Assembly: GCA_013538805.1 (NCBI GenBank)
Contig: JABXGR010000002.1
Coordinates: 62,001 to 126,000, forward strand
Reading direction: 5' to 3'
Length of the DNA: 64,000 nt
Origin: Candidatus Nitrosocaldus schleperae
Lineage (GTDB): Archaea; Thermoproteota; Nitrososphaeria; Nitrososphaerales; Nitrosocaldaceae
Of this stretch, positions 29,662-38,938 are shown piece by piece. The notes under the pieces were generated by a model. It saw only the letters and a list, made by a program, of their open reading frames with translations. It did no database searches and was not told where the DNA came from. Numbering within the stretch: position 1 is the stretch's first letter; each line of letters starts with the position of its first letter. The translations under genes were made by a program, and so were the position numbers.

Positions 29662-30690
29662 ATGAGAAGACTACTGCTAGCTGTAGGGATAGGCATACCA
29701 ATAGCCATTGCATTAATCATAATGGTAGGTGTAATGAGCATTCCTCCTGCTGATAATGGTGGGAGGGCTGTCTCTAATAATAATGATAAACTTATCGTTA
29801 TAACATCTGTAGCCCCTATAACTAACATAGTTAAGAATGTTGTATGCGATAAGGTAGATCTCATAGGTATTGTGCCAGAAGGTGTAGACTCGCATACATT
29901 TGAGCCCACTCCCTCAGATGCTATAAGGATAAGGAGTGCAGATCTAGTAATAATAAATGGTCTTAACCTAGAGGTACCATTTGAGAGGATAGTAGAGGCA
30001 GCAAGAGAAGATAATCCAAGGATACAGTTACTCAAACTTGCTGATAACACAATAACTCCTCAAGAATGGATATTCGACTTCTCATTCCCTAAAGAGAAGG
30101 GAGACCCAAACCCACATCTCTGGCTTAATGTTGCATATGTCATAAGATATGTTGAACTAATAAGGGATAAACTAATAGAGTTGGATCCAGATGATGCGTC
30201 ATACTATGCTAGGAATGCCGAGCATTATATAGCAAAGTTAAAGGCACTGGATGAGGGTATAATAAGAGCAGTGCATACAATACCAGAAGGCAATAGAAAG
30301 TTGCTAACATATCATGACTCATGGGCATACTTTGCTGAACGATATGGGATGAAGGTTATAGGAGCAGTGCAACCATCAGACTTTGGAGAGCCTACCCCTC
30401 AAGAGGTTGCAAGGATAATAGAGCAGATAAGGGAAGAGAAGGTTCCAGCGATATTTGCATCAGAGGTATTTCCAAGCAAGGTAGTGGAGCAGATAGCAAG
30501 GGAGGCTAATGTTGAGATCGTTGAGACTCTAGCAGATGATGTACTCCCAGGTAAAGAAGGGGATCCAGAGCATACATACATAGGGATGATGCTTGAGAAT
30601 ATGCGTAATATGATAGTACCATTGGGTGGCAGTGTTGATGCACTAGACAACATAGATCCAAGGGATGTGTGCAATAGTGATGATGGTTGA
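29662..30690 (+). CDS. Metal-binding protein of a cluster-9 ABC importer (ZnuA/MntC/TroA family)
   Basis: Extracytoplasmic receptor for Zn, Mn or a related cation. An N-terminal membrane anchor or signal (about 1-25) precedes the SBP fold. Metal-ligand motifs: GVDSHTFEPTPSD (His), NPHLWLN (His), LLTYHDSWAYFAERYG (His) and an Asp in ETLADDVLPG. The helix between lobes is EEVARI-like (PTPQEVARIIEQI). A His-rich loop typical of bacterial ZnuA is absent. The open frame begins with GTG at 29656, but the ATG at 29662 is 26 nt from the TATA-like box, so it is preferred. Metal identity cannot be read from sequence. Its stop overlaps the ATPase start. Confidence 0.88.
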   Translation: MRRLLLAVGIGIPIAIALIIMVGVMSIPPADNGGRAVSNNNDKLIVITSVAPITNIVKNVVCDKVDLIGIVPEGVDSHTFEPTPSDAIRIRSADLVIINGLNLEVPFERIVEAAREDNPRIQLLKLADNTITPQEWIFDFSFPKEKGDPNPHLWLNVAYVIRYVELIRDKLIELDPDDASYYARNAEHYIAKLKALDEGIIRAVHTIPEGNRKLLTYHDSWAYFAERYGMKVIGAVQPSDFGEPTPQEVARIIEQIREEKVPAIFASEVFPSKVVEQIAREANVEIVETLADDVLPGKEGDPEHTYIGMMLENMRNMIVPLGGSVDALDNIDPRDVCNSDDG

Positions 30691-31427
30691 TGCATATGGG
30701 TAGAGATGATATTAGGATTATAGCAGTAAGAATTAGAGATGTAACCTATGGTTACACTAACATTCCAGTACTTGAGAGCATAGATCTAGATGTGATGAAG
30801 GGAGAGGTTATATGCATAGTAGGCCCAAATGGTGCTGGCAAGAGTACACTACTCAAGATAATAGCAGGACTTATTAGACCATGGTCTGGCTCAATAGAGT
30901 TTAATGAAGAAAGACCAGTTATAGGCTATATGCCACAGGTAGAGAGCATAGATTGGAACTTCCCCATAACCGTTGAGGAGGTTGTAGCCCTAGGCTTGTG
31001 GAACAGATCTAGAGTAATGCCATGGCTTAATAGAGATAGAGAGAGGATACGCAAGGTGCTTGAAGATCTTAGCATGATTGATAAGGCAAAGAGGCAGATA
31101 AGGGAACTCTCTGGAGGAGAGCAGAAGAGGGTATTCCTTGCAAGGGCAATAGTTCATGAGCCAGAGTTACTGCTCCTAGATGAGCCAACAACTGGTGCAG
31201 ATCCAAGCACTAGAGATGATATATTAAGAGTGTTGTATGAACTGAATAGAGAGAAAGGTGTAACCATAATACTCAGCACTCATGATATAAAGGGCGTTGC
31301 TTTGAAGCAACCAAGGGTAGTATGCATTAATAAGCGTATACTTGCTGATGGAGATGCTAAGGATATACTTACAGAGGATAACCTATTAAGGATATACGGC
31401 CTGCTAGATACGAGTACAGTATTATGA
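30690..31427 (+). CDS. ABC transporter ATP-binding protein of the metal importer
   Basis: Cytoplasmic ATPase of about 245 residues. Walker A GPNGAGKST, Q-loop in GYMPQVESIDW, signature LSGGEQKR, Walker B LLLLDEPTTGAD and the switch His in LSTHD are all present. The ATG at 30690 overlaps the TGA of the binding-protein gene. The sequence is of the ZnuC/MntB type, matching its neighbours. Confidence 0.93.
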   Translation: MHMGRDDIRIIAVRIRDVTYGYTNIPVLESIDLDVMKGEVICIVGPNGAGKSTLLKIIAGLIRPWSGSIEFNEERPVIGYMPQVESIDWNFPITVEEVVALGLWNRSRVMPWLNRDRERIRKVLEDLSMIDKAKRQIRELSGGEQKRVFLARAIVHEPELLLLDEPTTGADPSTRDDILRVLYELNREKGVTIILSTHDIKGVALKQPRVVCINKRILADGDAKDILTEDNLLRIYGLLDTSTVL

Positions 31428-31448
31428 TATGAATGGTATGAATCTAAT

Positions 31449-32363
31449 ATGAGCGAACCTAACCTACTACTATTATTATTACAGCAACCATTCAAGTACG
31501 AGTTCTTCATCAGGGGTGTAATAGTTGCTATACTTGTAGGAGGTGTAAATGGCTTACTTGGTGTGTATATAGTGCTTAGAGGCATGAGTTACATAGGCCA
31601 TGGACTCTCACATGCAGTATTTGGTGGTGCTGTAGTAAGTTATATGATGAATATCAATATATACATTGGTGCATTACTATGGGGGCTGATCTCAAGTATT
31701 GTGATAAGCAGGGTCAGTAGAAGTGGCATGGTTAGGGCTGATGCAGCAATAGGCGTTATAAGCACAGCAGGATTTGCAGTAGGTATATTCCTCATAAGTA
31801 GTACGAGGAGTTTTGCTAGAAACTTTGAGGCACTGCTCTTTGGCAACATCCTTGGCATAACAGATATGGATATGCTTGTAATAGCAGTAGTATCTGTTGT
31901 AGTACTTGCATTCTTCCTCCTACTTAATAGGATGATATTATTCACAATATTTGATAGAGAGACAGCAAAGGTCTATGGGGTAAGGGTAGATGCTTTAGAC
32001 CTAGCATTCTCCATACTTCTTGCCATAGTTGTAATAGCATCGATGAATGCAATAGGTGTTACACTACTTGCAGCAGCCATAGTTGCCCCTGCAATATCTG
32101 CAAGGTTGCTAACAAATAACTTCACAAAGATGTTAATACTCTCTACGTTGATAGGTGCTGTAACCTCATTTGTAGGCATGTATCTAAGCTTCCTCTTTGA
32201 CTCTGCATCTGGTGCAACCATAGTGTTGTTTAGTGCTGGTGTGTTCGCAGCAACGCTACTCTACACATCATTGCATAGAATGTATCATAAGCATTCGCAT
32301 GGGAGGATAAAGCATAGACATATGCACATACATAAAGGAGAGCATGATCACGAACATGATTAG
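31449..32363 (+). CDS. ABC transporter permease of the metal importer, with His-rich C-terminus
   Basis: A 304-residue permease of the ZnuB/MntA/TroC family with about nine helices. Family phrases: GLLGVYIVLRGMSYIGHGLSHAVFGG, LFGNILGIT, and AIGVTLLAAAIVAPAISARL. The last 30 residues, after the final helix, alternate His with Arg, Lys and Asp (HKHSHGRIKHRHMHIHKGEHDHEHD region) and should lie on the cytoplasmic side as a metal-binding tail. It follows the ATPase gene by 21 nt. Confidence 0.92.
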   Translation: MSEPNLLLLLLQQPFKYEFFIRGVIVAILVGGVNGLLGVYIVLRGMSYIGHGLSHAVFGGAVVSYMMNINIYIGALLWGLISSIVISRVSRSGMVRADAAIGVISTAGFAVGIFLISSTRSFARNFEALLFGNILGITDMDMLVIAVVSVVVLAFFLLLNRMILFTIFDRETAKVYGVRVDALDLAFSILLAIVVIASMNAIGVTLLAAAIVAPAISARLLTNNFTKMLILSTLIGAVTSFVGMYLSFLFDSASGATIVLFSAGVFAATLLYTSLHRMYHKHSHGRIKHRHMHIHKGEHDHEHD

Positions 32364-32390
32364 TTAATATCTTAATTATGCTATACACCT

Positions 32391-32822
32391 TTATATTACT
32401 TTAATGAAGTTAACCTTTACGCTCTTTATTCCCTTGTTCTCTGCTAATTCTTTGGCAAGTCTCTTTATGCTTCTAGCATCACCTCTTACTATTATAGCCT
32501 CAAGGCAGTTATCATCATCAAGGTGTATATGTGTGCTAGCATTAACTATGTGATAGTAGTTGTGCTGTATAAGGGTTAGAGTCTTCTCAATATTCCTAGC
32601 ATGTGGATCATACAAGAGTTCTATTAATCCAGCACCATTGCTAGATTCATCCCCAGAGATCCATTCATTCTCTGATATGAACATCCTCATAGCTGTTTGT
32701 ATAGCCTTCGATCTATCAGTGAATCCAGCCTTCCTGCTAGTTCTATCAAAACTAGCGAGAAGATCTGATGGGAGTGATATGCTTATTCTTGTTATATTCT
32801 TGCCATTACTATTCCCCATCAA
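32391..32822 (-). CDS. nikR: NikR-type nickel-responsive ribbon-helix-helix regulator
   Basis: A 143-residue repressor. The N-terminal ribbon-helix-helix (about 10-50) reads RISISLPSDLLASFDRTSRKAGFTDRSKAI. The C-terminal ACT-like metal domain carries the ligand pattern of NikR: a His in IQHNYYH, the pair in STHIHLD and a Cys in DNCLEAIIVRGD, matching H76, H87, H89 and C95 of the Escherichia coli protein. It converges with the importer operon, with 27 nt between stops. It probably regulates that operon and/or the surface genes. NikR-family members can also respond to other metals. Confidence 0.88.
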   Translation of the reverse strand: MMGNSNGKNITRISISLPSDLLASFDRTSRKAGFTDRSKAIQTAMRMFISENEWISGDESSNGAGLIELLYDPHARNIEKTLTLIQHNYYHIVNASTHIHLDDDNCLEAIIVRGDARSIKRLAKELAENKGIKSVKVNFIKVI

Positions 32823-33403
32823 TCTTTCTTACCAATGAATAGTATATTAACATAACATCGCCCCATATATTATTGAGTGGTAAACTAAATAATATAGTCG
32901 CAATGCTAAAATAAATAACTTGATAACCCAGTTGGTTGTTAAATTATATAATCTCTTCACCTTCTTTTCCTCATTATTTTAACCTAGCCAGTGATGCTCT
33001 AGATCTCGTGCTTCCTTAATTCATCCATCATGTATAATGATAAAACCCTCGCTTTGCCAATCATTGAATGCTTTATATCATGTCTTAAGCAGATAGTGTT
33101 ATGTACTTACTTGATCAACGTTATCAAATAATCAAATATGCTAATACATTAGCCCATATGTTGTTACCATTGTATAAGTTGGTTCGATAAGCAACGACAT
33201 CTTTACGCTTCCTCTTCCTCGCATATATTTCTTAACCTCATGCTAGATAAGATCTAACTTATGGTGATGTGTTTAGATGCTGAATTTTGTTTTGGTTGTA
33301 ACCTTGCTATATATAAACTTTAGTTAGTCTACCATCTCTCTTATTAATTCATCCTTATACACTGAAAGGTTATATACCAAGCAAAAGAGATGAACCTGTT
33401 AAT
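32823..33403. other. 581-nt intergenic region with no recognised gene
   Basis: AT-rich sequence between the nikR start and the RNase HI start. It should hold the promoters of both genes. A partial inverted repeat around 33247-33263 (ATAAG...CTTAT) is the only structure noted. I find no tRNA, no convincing C/D-box RNA and no supported open frame. Confidence 0.5.
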
Positions 33404-33820
33404 ATGAGCATATACCTGTATGTTGATGGCGCTAGTAAGGGTAACCCTGGTGATGCTGCAATAGGACTCATCGTAAAGGATTGTTATGGAAGGATACTTA
33501 AGAAGTATAAAGAGTATATAGGTGTGGCAACTAATAATATGGCGGAGTACACTGCACTGAAGAAAGGGCTGGAGATTGCAGCAGGGTATGGCAAGGATAT
33601 AACAGTTATGATGGATAGTAGATTGCTTGTTAAGCAGATGCGTAAAGAGTATAAGGTAAGGAAGGCTCATCTAAGGGAGATGGCGAAGCAGATAGATGAT
33701 ATTATAGCAAGGAATAACCTTAACGTAAGCTATATACATATACCTAGAGAAGAGAATGCTGATGCAGATAGACTTGCAAATGATGCAATCATCGAGCATT
33801 ATTATTATAATAATAAATAA
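33404..33820 (+). CDS. rnhA: Ribonuclease HI (archaeal type)
   Basis: Cleaves the RNA strand of RNA:DNA hybrids. The 138-residue protein has the acidic catalytic set: Asp in YVDGASKGNPGDA, Glu in NNMAEYTALKKGL, Asp in VMMDSRLLVKQM, and Asp in REENADADRLANDA. It lacks a hybrid-binding domain and the basic protrusion of bacterial RNase HI. It stands alone. The ATG at 33404 matches the first beta strand. Confidence 0.92.
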   Translation: MSIYLYVDGASKGNPGDAAIGLIVKDCYGRILKKYKEYIGVATNNMAEYTALKKGLEIAAGYGKDITVMMDSRLLVKQMRKEYKVRKAHLREMAKQIDDIIARNNLNVSYIHIPREENADADRLANDAIIEHYYYNNK

Positions 33821-33952
33821 TAAGAATGTAGGCATGCATGTAGATAGAATGTATGATTGATATGATAAGCATCACAACCTCACACATGCATAAAGTGTTA
33901 ACCTATTCCATACTCTCTACTCATACTATTCTTCATAGGTTCGCTTGAGTTC

Positions 33953-34219
33953 ATGCCAGATTTATACTTCTCAAGCAAACCTATGCTTGATCTACCAGCA
34001 TGGATGGAAGGTTACTGGCATTCCATTCCTTGGATGATATTTGCTCTATCCTCTGCTGATATACTCTTGTATAAGAAGGTAGGCAATCCTGGACTGCTCT
34101 TGAGGACTCATTGGATAGACTTCATCATGCTTGCACTTGTACCATTCCTATTCATCTTCAAGGTAACAAAGATATCCCTCAAGGTGTATAAGGTAGCAAA
34201 GACGGGTAAATCTTGGTAA
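33953..34219 (+). CDS. Small membrane protein, unknown
   Basis: An 88-residue frame with two hydrophobic segments (about 22-40 and 54-70), an N-terminus rich in aromatic residues (YWHSIPWMIF) and a basic C-terminus (KVTKISLKVYKVAKTGKSW). No family recognised. Codon use resembles neighbouring genes and the frame is compact, so it is probably real. It is followed by 226 nt without a gene. Confidence 0.5.
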   Translation: MPDLYFSSKPMLDLPAWMEGYWHSIPWMIFALSSADILLYKKVGNPGLLLRTHWIDFIMLALVPFLFIFKVTKISLKVYKVAKTGKSW

Positions 34220-34445
34220 GTTATCACATCTGATTAAGAAGATCCTCTTCCCTAAGGTCTCCAAAGATGGCAAAACTGATAGTTAGTAGTAGAAGAACTC
34301 CTAACATAAAAGTCACAACTATATATGGGCTATGTTGAAGTACAGTTGCAGCTGTGAAGAGTCAGAGTTAATCTGAGTTGTGATGATAAGGCATTGATCT
34401 GAGCTGCTAGTAAGGTTTACTAATGGGTTAAGGCATACCATCTTA

Positions 34446-35144
34446 TTGCCAAGCAGGAACCTGAATAGAGCAGTGAAGGATATCATCATTATAGTTATTG
34501 GGGTAGCATCTGTATGGCTTGCTCTTAGGGTAGCATTTGCTACAGATAACCCATTCTATGTAGTCTCTAGTGAGAGTATGCTTCCTACACTTCAAGTGTA
34601 TGATGTTATAGTGGTAAGGAATGGCTCAACATTTGAGGAGGTCAAGCCTGGAGATATAATAGTATTCCAAAGCCCCTCTACCCATGACAGGGTTATAGTG
34701 CATAGGGTTGTTAAGGTAGAGTATTCAAGCGAGAAGGTTATAACAACAAAGGGTGATAACAACCCCATCTCAATACCTGGCATAGATTATCCAATAACAA
34801 AGAAGGAGTACATAGGCAAGGTTGTCTTTGTTATACCCAAACTGGGGTTGGTGAGCAAGGTTCTTGCTCCTCCAATAAACTACATAGTTATAGGGATAAT
34901 ACTTGCTGTTATATTCTTGAGTAAGCTAAAGGAGGATGCAAAGGAGAGGATGAGGAAGGAGGAGGGTGAGAGCAGCAGGTTAAGTGATGTAAATAGAGAA
35001 AGTGCTACTGGGCTGGGTACTAGTGATAGTAATGCTCAGATAGATAGCAGTGCTTCTAACCATCAGGCTAGGAACAAGCCTACCAATGGCTCTCCTAGCA
35101 AAGGTGCAGGTGATGAGGTTGGTAAGAGGGATGAGGAGCATTAG
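34446..35144 (+). CDS. Signal peptidase I (archaeal/ER type)
   Basis: Membrane peptidase that removes signal peptides from exported proteins, such as the surface proteins at 23-29 kb. An N-terminal helix (about 10-30) is followed by the catalytic Ser in SSESMLPTLQ, the His in DRVIVHRVVKV that replaces the bacterial Lys, and Asp residues in TTKGDNNPISIPG. A second helix lies at about 140-160. The last 60 residues are a charged, Ser/Asn/Gly-rich cytoplasmic tail without known function. The start is TTG at 34446; no ATG precedes the first helix. Confidence 0.88.
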   Translation: MPSRNLNRAVKDIIIIVIGVASVWLALRVAFATDNPFYVVSSESMLPTLQVYDVIVVRNGSTFEEVKPGDIIVFQSPSTHDRVIVHRVVKVEYSSEKVITTKGDNNPISIPGIDYPITKKEYIGKVVFVIPKLGLVSKVLAPPINYIVIGIILAVIFLSKLKEDAKERMRKEEGESSRLSDVNRESATGLGTSDSNAQIDSSASNHQARNKPTNGSPSKGAGDEVGKRDEEH

Positions 35145-35178
35145 ATTAGATGCTAGTAATAGGTAGAACACCGTAATA

Positions 35179-35212
35179 TTTATATATACGATTTATATAC
35201 CCTTTATATATA
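35179..35212 (+). promoter_or_regulatory. Multiple TATA boxes upstream of the TBP gene
   Basis: Three TATA-like elements in 34 nt: TTTATATATA at 35179, TTTATATA at 35192 and CTTTATATATAAG around 35202. The second is centred about 26 nt before the ATG at 35221, giving a leaderless transcript. TBP could bind its own promoter here. Confidence 0.5.
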
Positions 35213-35220
35213 AGATAGGT

Positions 35221-35781
35221 ATGCCCCAAACAAAACCCATAATAAGCATAGAGAATGTGGTTGCATCTGCAACTGTGAACCAGGTCATAAACCTTAACCA
35301 GATAACACAACTATTCCCAGATGTTGAGTACCATCCAGACCAGTTCCCAGGCTTGGTCTTCAGACTCAAGGCACCAAAGACAGCAACCCTGATATTCAGT
35401 TCTGGTAAGATGGTGTGTACTGGTTCAAAGTCTGAGGAGCAGGCTATAAAGGCTGTGAAGACCGTAGTAGCAAAGCTCAAGAAGGCTGGTATAGAGATAG
35501 AGAATGAACCTATAATAGAGATACAGAATATAGTTGCATCTGCAAGCCTTGGAGGCAAGATCCATCTGGAGCAGGCAGCAAGGGTGCTCCCAAGGAGTAT
35601 GTATGAGCCAGAGCAGTTCCCAGGCTTGATACACAGGATGCTAGATCCAAAGACTGTCATCCTGTTATTTGCATCTGGCAAGTTGGTATGCACTGGAGCA
35701 AAGAAGGAGGAGGAGGTCTATAGAGCAGTCAATAACCTTCACATACTGCTGGAAGAGAAGGGATTGATGATGTATAGATAG
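35221..35781 (+). CDS. tbp: TATA-box-binding protein
   Basis: General transcription factor that recognises archaeal promoters and recruits TFB. The saddle fold is made of two direct repeats, about 6-92 and 97-186. Each contains the pattern IxNVVASA, a Phe pair in DQFPGLVFRL / EQFPGLIHRM that intercalates into DNA, and ATLIFSSGKMVCTGSKSEE / VILLFASGKLVCTGAKKEE. Length of 186 residues is normal and no acidic C-terminal tail is present. Confidence 0.97.
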   Translation: MPQTKPIISIENVVASATVNQVINLNQITQLFPDVEYHPDQFPGLVFRLKAPKTATLIFSSGKMVCTGSKSEEQAIKAVKTVVAKLKKAGIEIENEPIIEIQNIVASASLGGKIHLEQAARVLPRSMYEPEQFPGLIHRMLDPKTVILLFASGKLVCTGAKKEEEVYRAVNNLHILLEEKGLMMYR

Positions 35782-35919
35782 ATAGATCAAAGGTAACTGT
35801 ACACAAAAACCATAAATTTGAAGAACTAAAGATCTCTTTTATATTTCTTGTATTTTCAAGACTGCTACATGCTATAAGTAAATCCTTCCTCCACCGATCC
35901 ATCCTTTCACTCCCACTAA

Positions 35920-36540
35920 CTACCTTCTTCCTGCTTTCTCACCCGCTCTTATATGCTCCTTTATTACCCTCACCATATCCTCATCAAGCAGGTCTGCACC
36001 ACTAAGTAGATCAACAACCTCCTCTATGCTTGCTACGCTAACCAACCTTACGCCCTTACTTGCAAGCAACTCCCTAGCACCCTCAAGCCTATCTATAAGC
36101 ACTAGAGCATGCTCAACAACACCACCATTGCTCCTCACAACATCCACAGCATGTGCAATGGATGAGCCAGTGGTAGCAACATCATCCAGTATAAGCACTC
36201 TTGAGCCATGGCTAAGGTAGCCCTCAAGGAGTTTTGATGTACCATGATCCTTGGCCTCCTTCCTCACATATATAAGACCCTTTCCAAGGGTATATGCTAG
36301 AGCAGATGCATATGCTATTCCTGCAGATGGTATGGAGCATATGTAATCTATAGAGGTGGTGCCTATTCCTTGCATTATAACATCCCTCATAGCATCTATA
36401 GCCATCTTAAAGTATGCAGGGAAGCTTGGAAGCACCCTAAGATCTATGTAGTATGTACTCTCCTTCCCGCTAGCAAGCTTGAAGATACCAAACCTTATAG
36501 CATTTGACTTGAGCAGGAACTCTGCAAGTTCACTCTTCAT
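35920..36540 (-). CDS. pyrE: Orotate phosphoribosyltransferase
   Basis: Converts orotate and PRPP to orotidine 5'-phosphate in pyrimidine synthesis. The 206-residue protein shows FGIFKLASGKESTYYIDLR, the catalytic-loop Lys in VRKEAKDHGT, and the PRPP motif VLILDDVATTGSSI followed by VLIDRLEGA. It diverges from the LarA-like gene, with 39 nt between starts. Confidence 0.95.
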   Translation of the reverse strand: MKSELAEFLLKSNAIRFGIFKLASGKESTYYIDLRVLPSFPAYFKMAIDAMRDVIMQGIGTTSIDYICSIPSAGIAYASALAYTLGKGLIYVRKEAKDHGTSKLLEGYLSHGSRVLILDDVATTGSSIAHAVDVVRSNGGVVEHALVLIDRLEGARELLASKGVRLVSVASIEEVVDLLSGADLLDEDMVRVIKEHIRAGEKAGRR

Positions 36541-36579
36541 GACCTAAGCATTTATCTACGCATATAATAAGATAGTGCT

Positions 36580-37656
36580 ATGCCAGAGATATGGATGAGA
36601 TACGGAACTAGCGAGGTTGTTCTTGATATAAAGGCTGAGAATATACTTAACCATCTTAGAATAAGAGAGGAGCCCTTAGGGGATGATGAAGTAAACTCAA
36701 GGTTTGAGGCTGTTAATGCAAGTATAGATGGTACTGATGCTATCGATATGGTTATCCTTGATGATTCTAGGTTAGTTATTGATGTAGCATCAGGACTTAT
36801 AGCATACCTCGAGGCTAAAGGTAGAAGCATAGGAAGCATCTATGCAACCTCAAAGGCTAGGGTTGCTGGGAGGGAAGCAAAGCCATTCAAGGGCATAGGC
36901 ACTATAGGAGATAGAGCAGTACTCATCTCAAGGGCTACACTTGATCCAGTATTCAAGTACTCATGTACAGTTACAGCACTGCTAAGACTTGATAGGATGA
37001 TCATGGATAATGCATACAGAATATTCATTGATGATCCTTCAGGCTCAAGGATAAGGAGCATCATAGATGCATATGTAAAGGATAAGAGGTTCATATCGTT
37101 GGAGGTTCTATATGGAGGGCATGGGCTTATAGATCTTCTTGTATGTGATGCTGCATCATCCTATAGTAAGGTATCTGCCAGGCTCGAGGGGCTAGCATAT
37201 ACTACATCAGATGCATGTAGATCCATCATAGCAAGCCCAGGGTATGCATACAGGCTATCTGATGCTCTAACAGCACTATGGAACTGCTCAACTATGCTCA
37301 GGGATGATGGTATCATCATCCTTATGGCTGAATGTATCGATGGGCTAGGTGCCAAGGCGTTACAGATGTTGGTTGAGGGTAGGTTGATGTACAGTAATGA
37401 TCATCCAATAGATGCATATGGATACATAGATGGGTTAGAGTATCTACACATACTGAATGTTATGAGCAGGAGAGGTTATGATATAGGGCTACTAACCATG
37501 CTACCTGAGCTCTATGTTAGGGCTTTAGGCTTCAAGCCATTCAGGAAGGTAAAGGATGCAATAGCATACATCCTTGGCAAGATTGGACAGAGGCAGAAGG
37601 TGATGATAGTATCTGATGCATTGATTATGCCAATTATAGCATTAAATAAGCAATAA
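36580..37656 (+). CDS. LarA-like protein (DUF2088/nickel-dependent racemase family), divergent
   Basis: A 358-residue protein whose start (MPEIWMRYGTSEVVLDIK) and C-terminal domain (DDGIIILMAECIDGLGAKAL, followed by ELYVRALGFKPF) resemble lactate racemase LarA. LarA proteins are usually near 420 residues and carry conserved His and Lys that bind the nickel-pincer cofactor, in a segment with a Gly-Gly-x-Lys-x-x-x-Pro-Gly pattern. I cannot find that segment here. The protein may therefore be a non-racemase relative, so the assignment is by overall pattern only. Confidence 0.5.
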   Translation: MPEIWMRYGTSEVVLDIKAENILNHLRIREEPLGDDEVNSRFEAVNASIDGTDAIDMVILDDSRLVIDVASGLIAYLEAKGRSIGSIYATSKARVAGREAKPFKGIGTIGDRAVLISRATLDPVFKYSCTVTALLRLDRMIMDNAYRIFIDDPSGSRIRSIIDAYVKDKRFISLEVLYGGHGLIDLLVCDAASSYSKVSARLEGLAYTTSDACRSIIASPGYAYRLSDALTALWNCSTMLRDDGIIILMAECIDGLGAKALQMLVEGRLMYSNDHPIDAYGYIDGLEYLHILNVMSRRGYDIGLLTMLPELYVRALGFKPFRKVKDAIAYILGKIGQRQKVMIVSDALIMPIIALNKQ

Positions 37657-37708
37657 ATAACTCAGCCCTAAATGCTTTGTTGTAATAAGGGTAATATCAC
37701 CATTCTAC

Positions 37709-38845
37709 TCATACCCATGATGGGATTGGTGCACATAGCACTGCAAGAACCATCACTATCACAAAGAGTATCCTCCTACCTTTAGAGAGAGGAGAGACAT
37801 CATCCAATGGTCTAACATCCTGCGTTCTAGCACTCATGAACATTATGAACATTGCCATGAATATGTAGCCTAGTGCAGCAAGTATAACAACACTAACGAA
37901 TGTAAGCCTTCTTTGCCATTTATAGCCTAGGGTTGCCCTTGCTATATGCCCACCATCCAACTGCCATGCTGGAAGTAGGTTAAGGAACGTTATTAGGAAG
38001 CCTATCCAGGCGGCAAATGCAACAGGAGAGAGTACTGGCACATATCCTGGCACTGACTTGCCAGTAAACTCAAACGCAAGTTCCATGAGTAGGCTAGGCT
38101 GTAATGGGATGAGCTGTGCATTAGCCATCATTGCTCTAGCCTGAGCCTCATCTATCAATGGGCTTAGCATTGCACCATAGAATGAGACAACTATTGTAAC
38201 TATAAGCCCTGCTATTGGACCTGATACACCTATATCGAAGAGCACATCCCTATTTGTCATTGGTGCTCTGGAGAATATAACAGCACCAAACGTAGGCACA
38301 AAGAACCCTGGTATGCCTGGGATGAAGAATGGCCACGTAGCCTTTATCCTATGAGCCTTTGATGCAAGCATATGCCCAAGCTCATGTATGCCAAGTATAC
38401 CCATGAGCGATAGTGTGTAGAGTACAGCCATCTGCCATGGTCCATATACCAACCCTGCAAGACCATTAGATCTAAGCAATCCATCGTAGAGCACAACAGC
38501 AACGGTTGCTATGAATAACACGACAGGCATCCATGGTTTGAACCTCCTAGCAGGTTGTGCCTTTGGTATGACTAGAAGGACTAGACCACTCATACCACTC
38601 ATACCACTCATACCAGCATCAGCACTAGATTCATCTTCAACCTTGCTTAGCATAGCATGGTATCCATACCCATCAAGTTCATGTACAAGCCTTACAAAGT
38701 CATGCTTGAGCGTATCCTTCCAATCAATGTGGAACTCATAAGCCTTATCCTCACGTATATAGTAACTCCTAACATTGAATAGACTTGATACTAGCAATGG
38801 TATCCTATCATCCACATGCCCATGCTTGCTCTCTGAGTACTCCAC
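37709..38845 (-). CDS. Site-2 protease family (M50) membrane metalloprotease
   Basis: Intramembrane zinc protease of 378 residues. The zinc site HELGH is in GILGIHELGHMLASKAH near residue 154, and the third ligand in LLPAWQLDGGHIARA near 290. Seven or so hydrophobic helices are present, without a PDZ domain. A cytoplasmic N-terminal domain (1-105) contains a Gly-Met-Ser tripeptide repeated three times, from a 9-nt tandem repeat near 38583-38612. Family members release membrane-bound regulators; the target is unknown. Confidence 0.9.
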   Translation of the reverse strand: MEYSESKHGHVDDRIPLLVSSLFNVRSYYIREDKAYEFHIDWKDTLKHDFVRLVHELDGYGYHAMLSKVEDESSADAGMSGMSGMSGLVLLVIPKAQPARRFKPWMPVVLFIATVAVVLYDGLLRSNGLAGLVYGPWQMAVLYTLSLMGILGIHELGHMLASKAHRIKATWPFFIPGIPGFFVPTFGAVIFSRAPMTNRDVLFDIGVSGPIAGLIVTIVVSFYGAMLSPLIDEAQARAMMANAQLIPLQPSLLMELAFEFTGKSVPGYVPVLSPVAFAAWIGFLITFLNLLPAWQLDGGHIARATLGYKWQRRLTFVSVVILAALGYIFMAMFIMFMSARTQDVRPLDDVSPLSKGRRILFVIVMVLAVLCAPIPSWV

Positions 38846-38938
38846 TACTCTATTTACTAAAACATCACTTTAATATGTTTGGTTATGTTTGGTTAATAAC
38901 CTCTAAGAGTTAAATACCCTTGTAAGATAATCAATTAC

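Noticed and set aside
33263-33285. GTGATGT...GCTGA resembling C and D boxes of a guide RNA
   Set aside because: The spacing is too short for a guide and the C box is imperfect; no second box pair is present.
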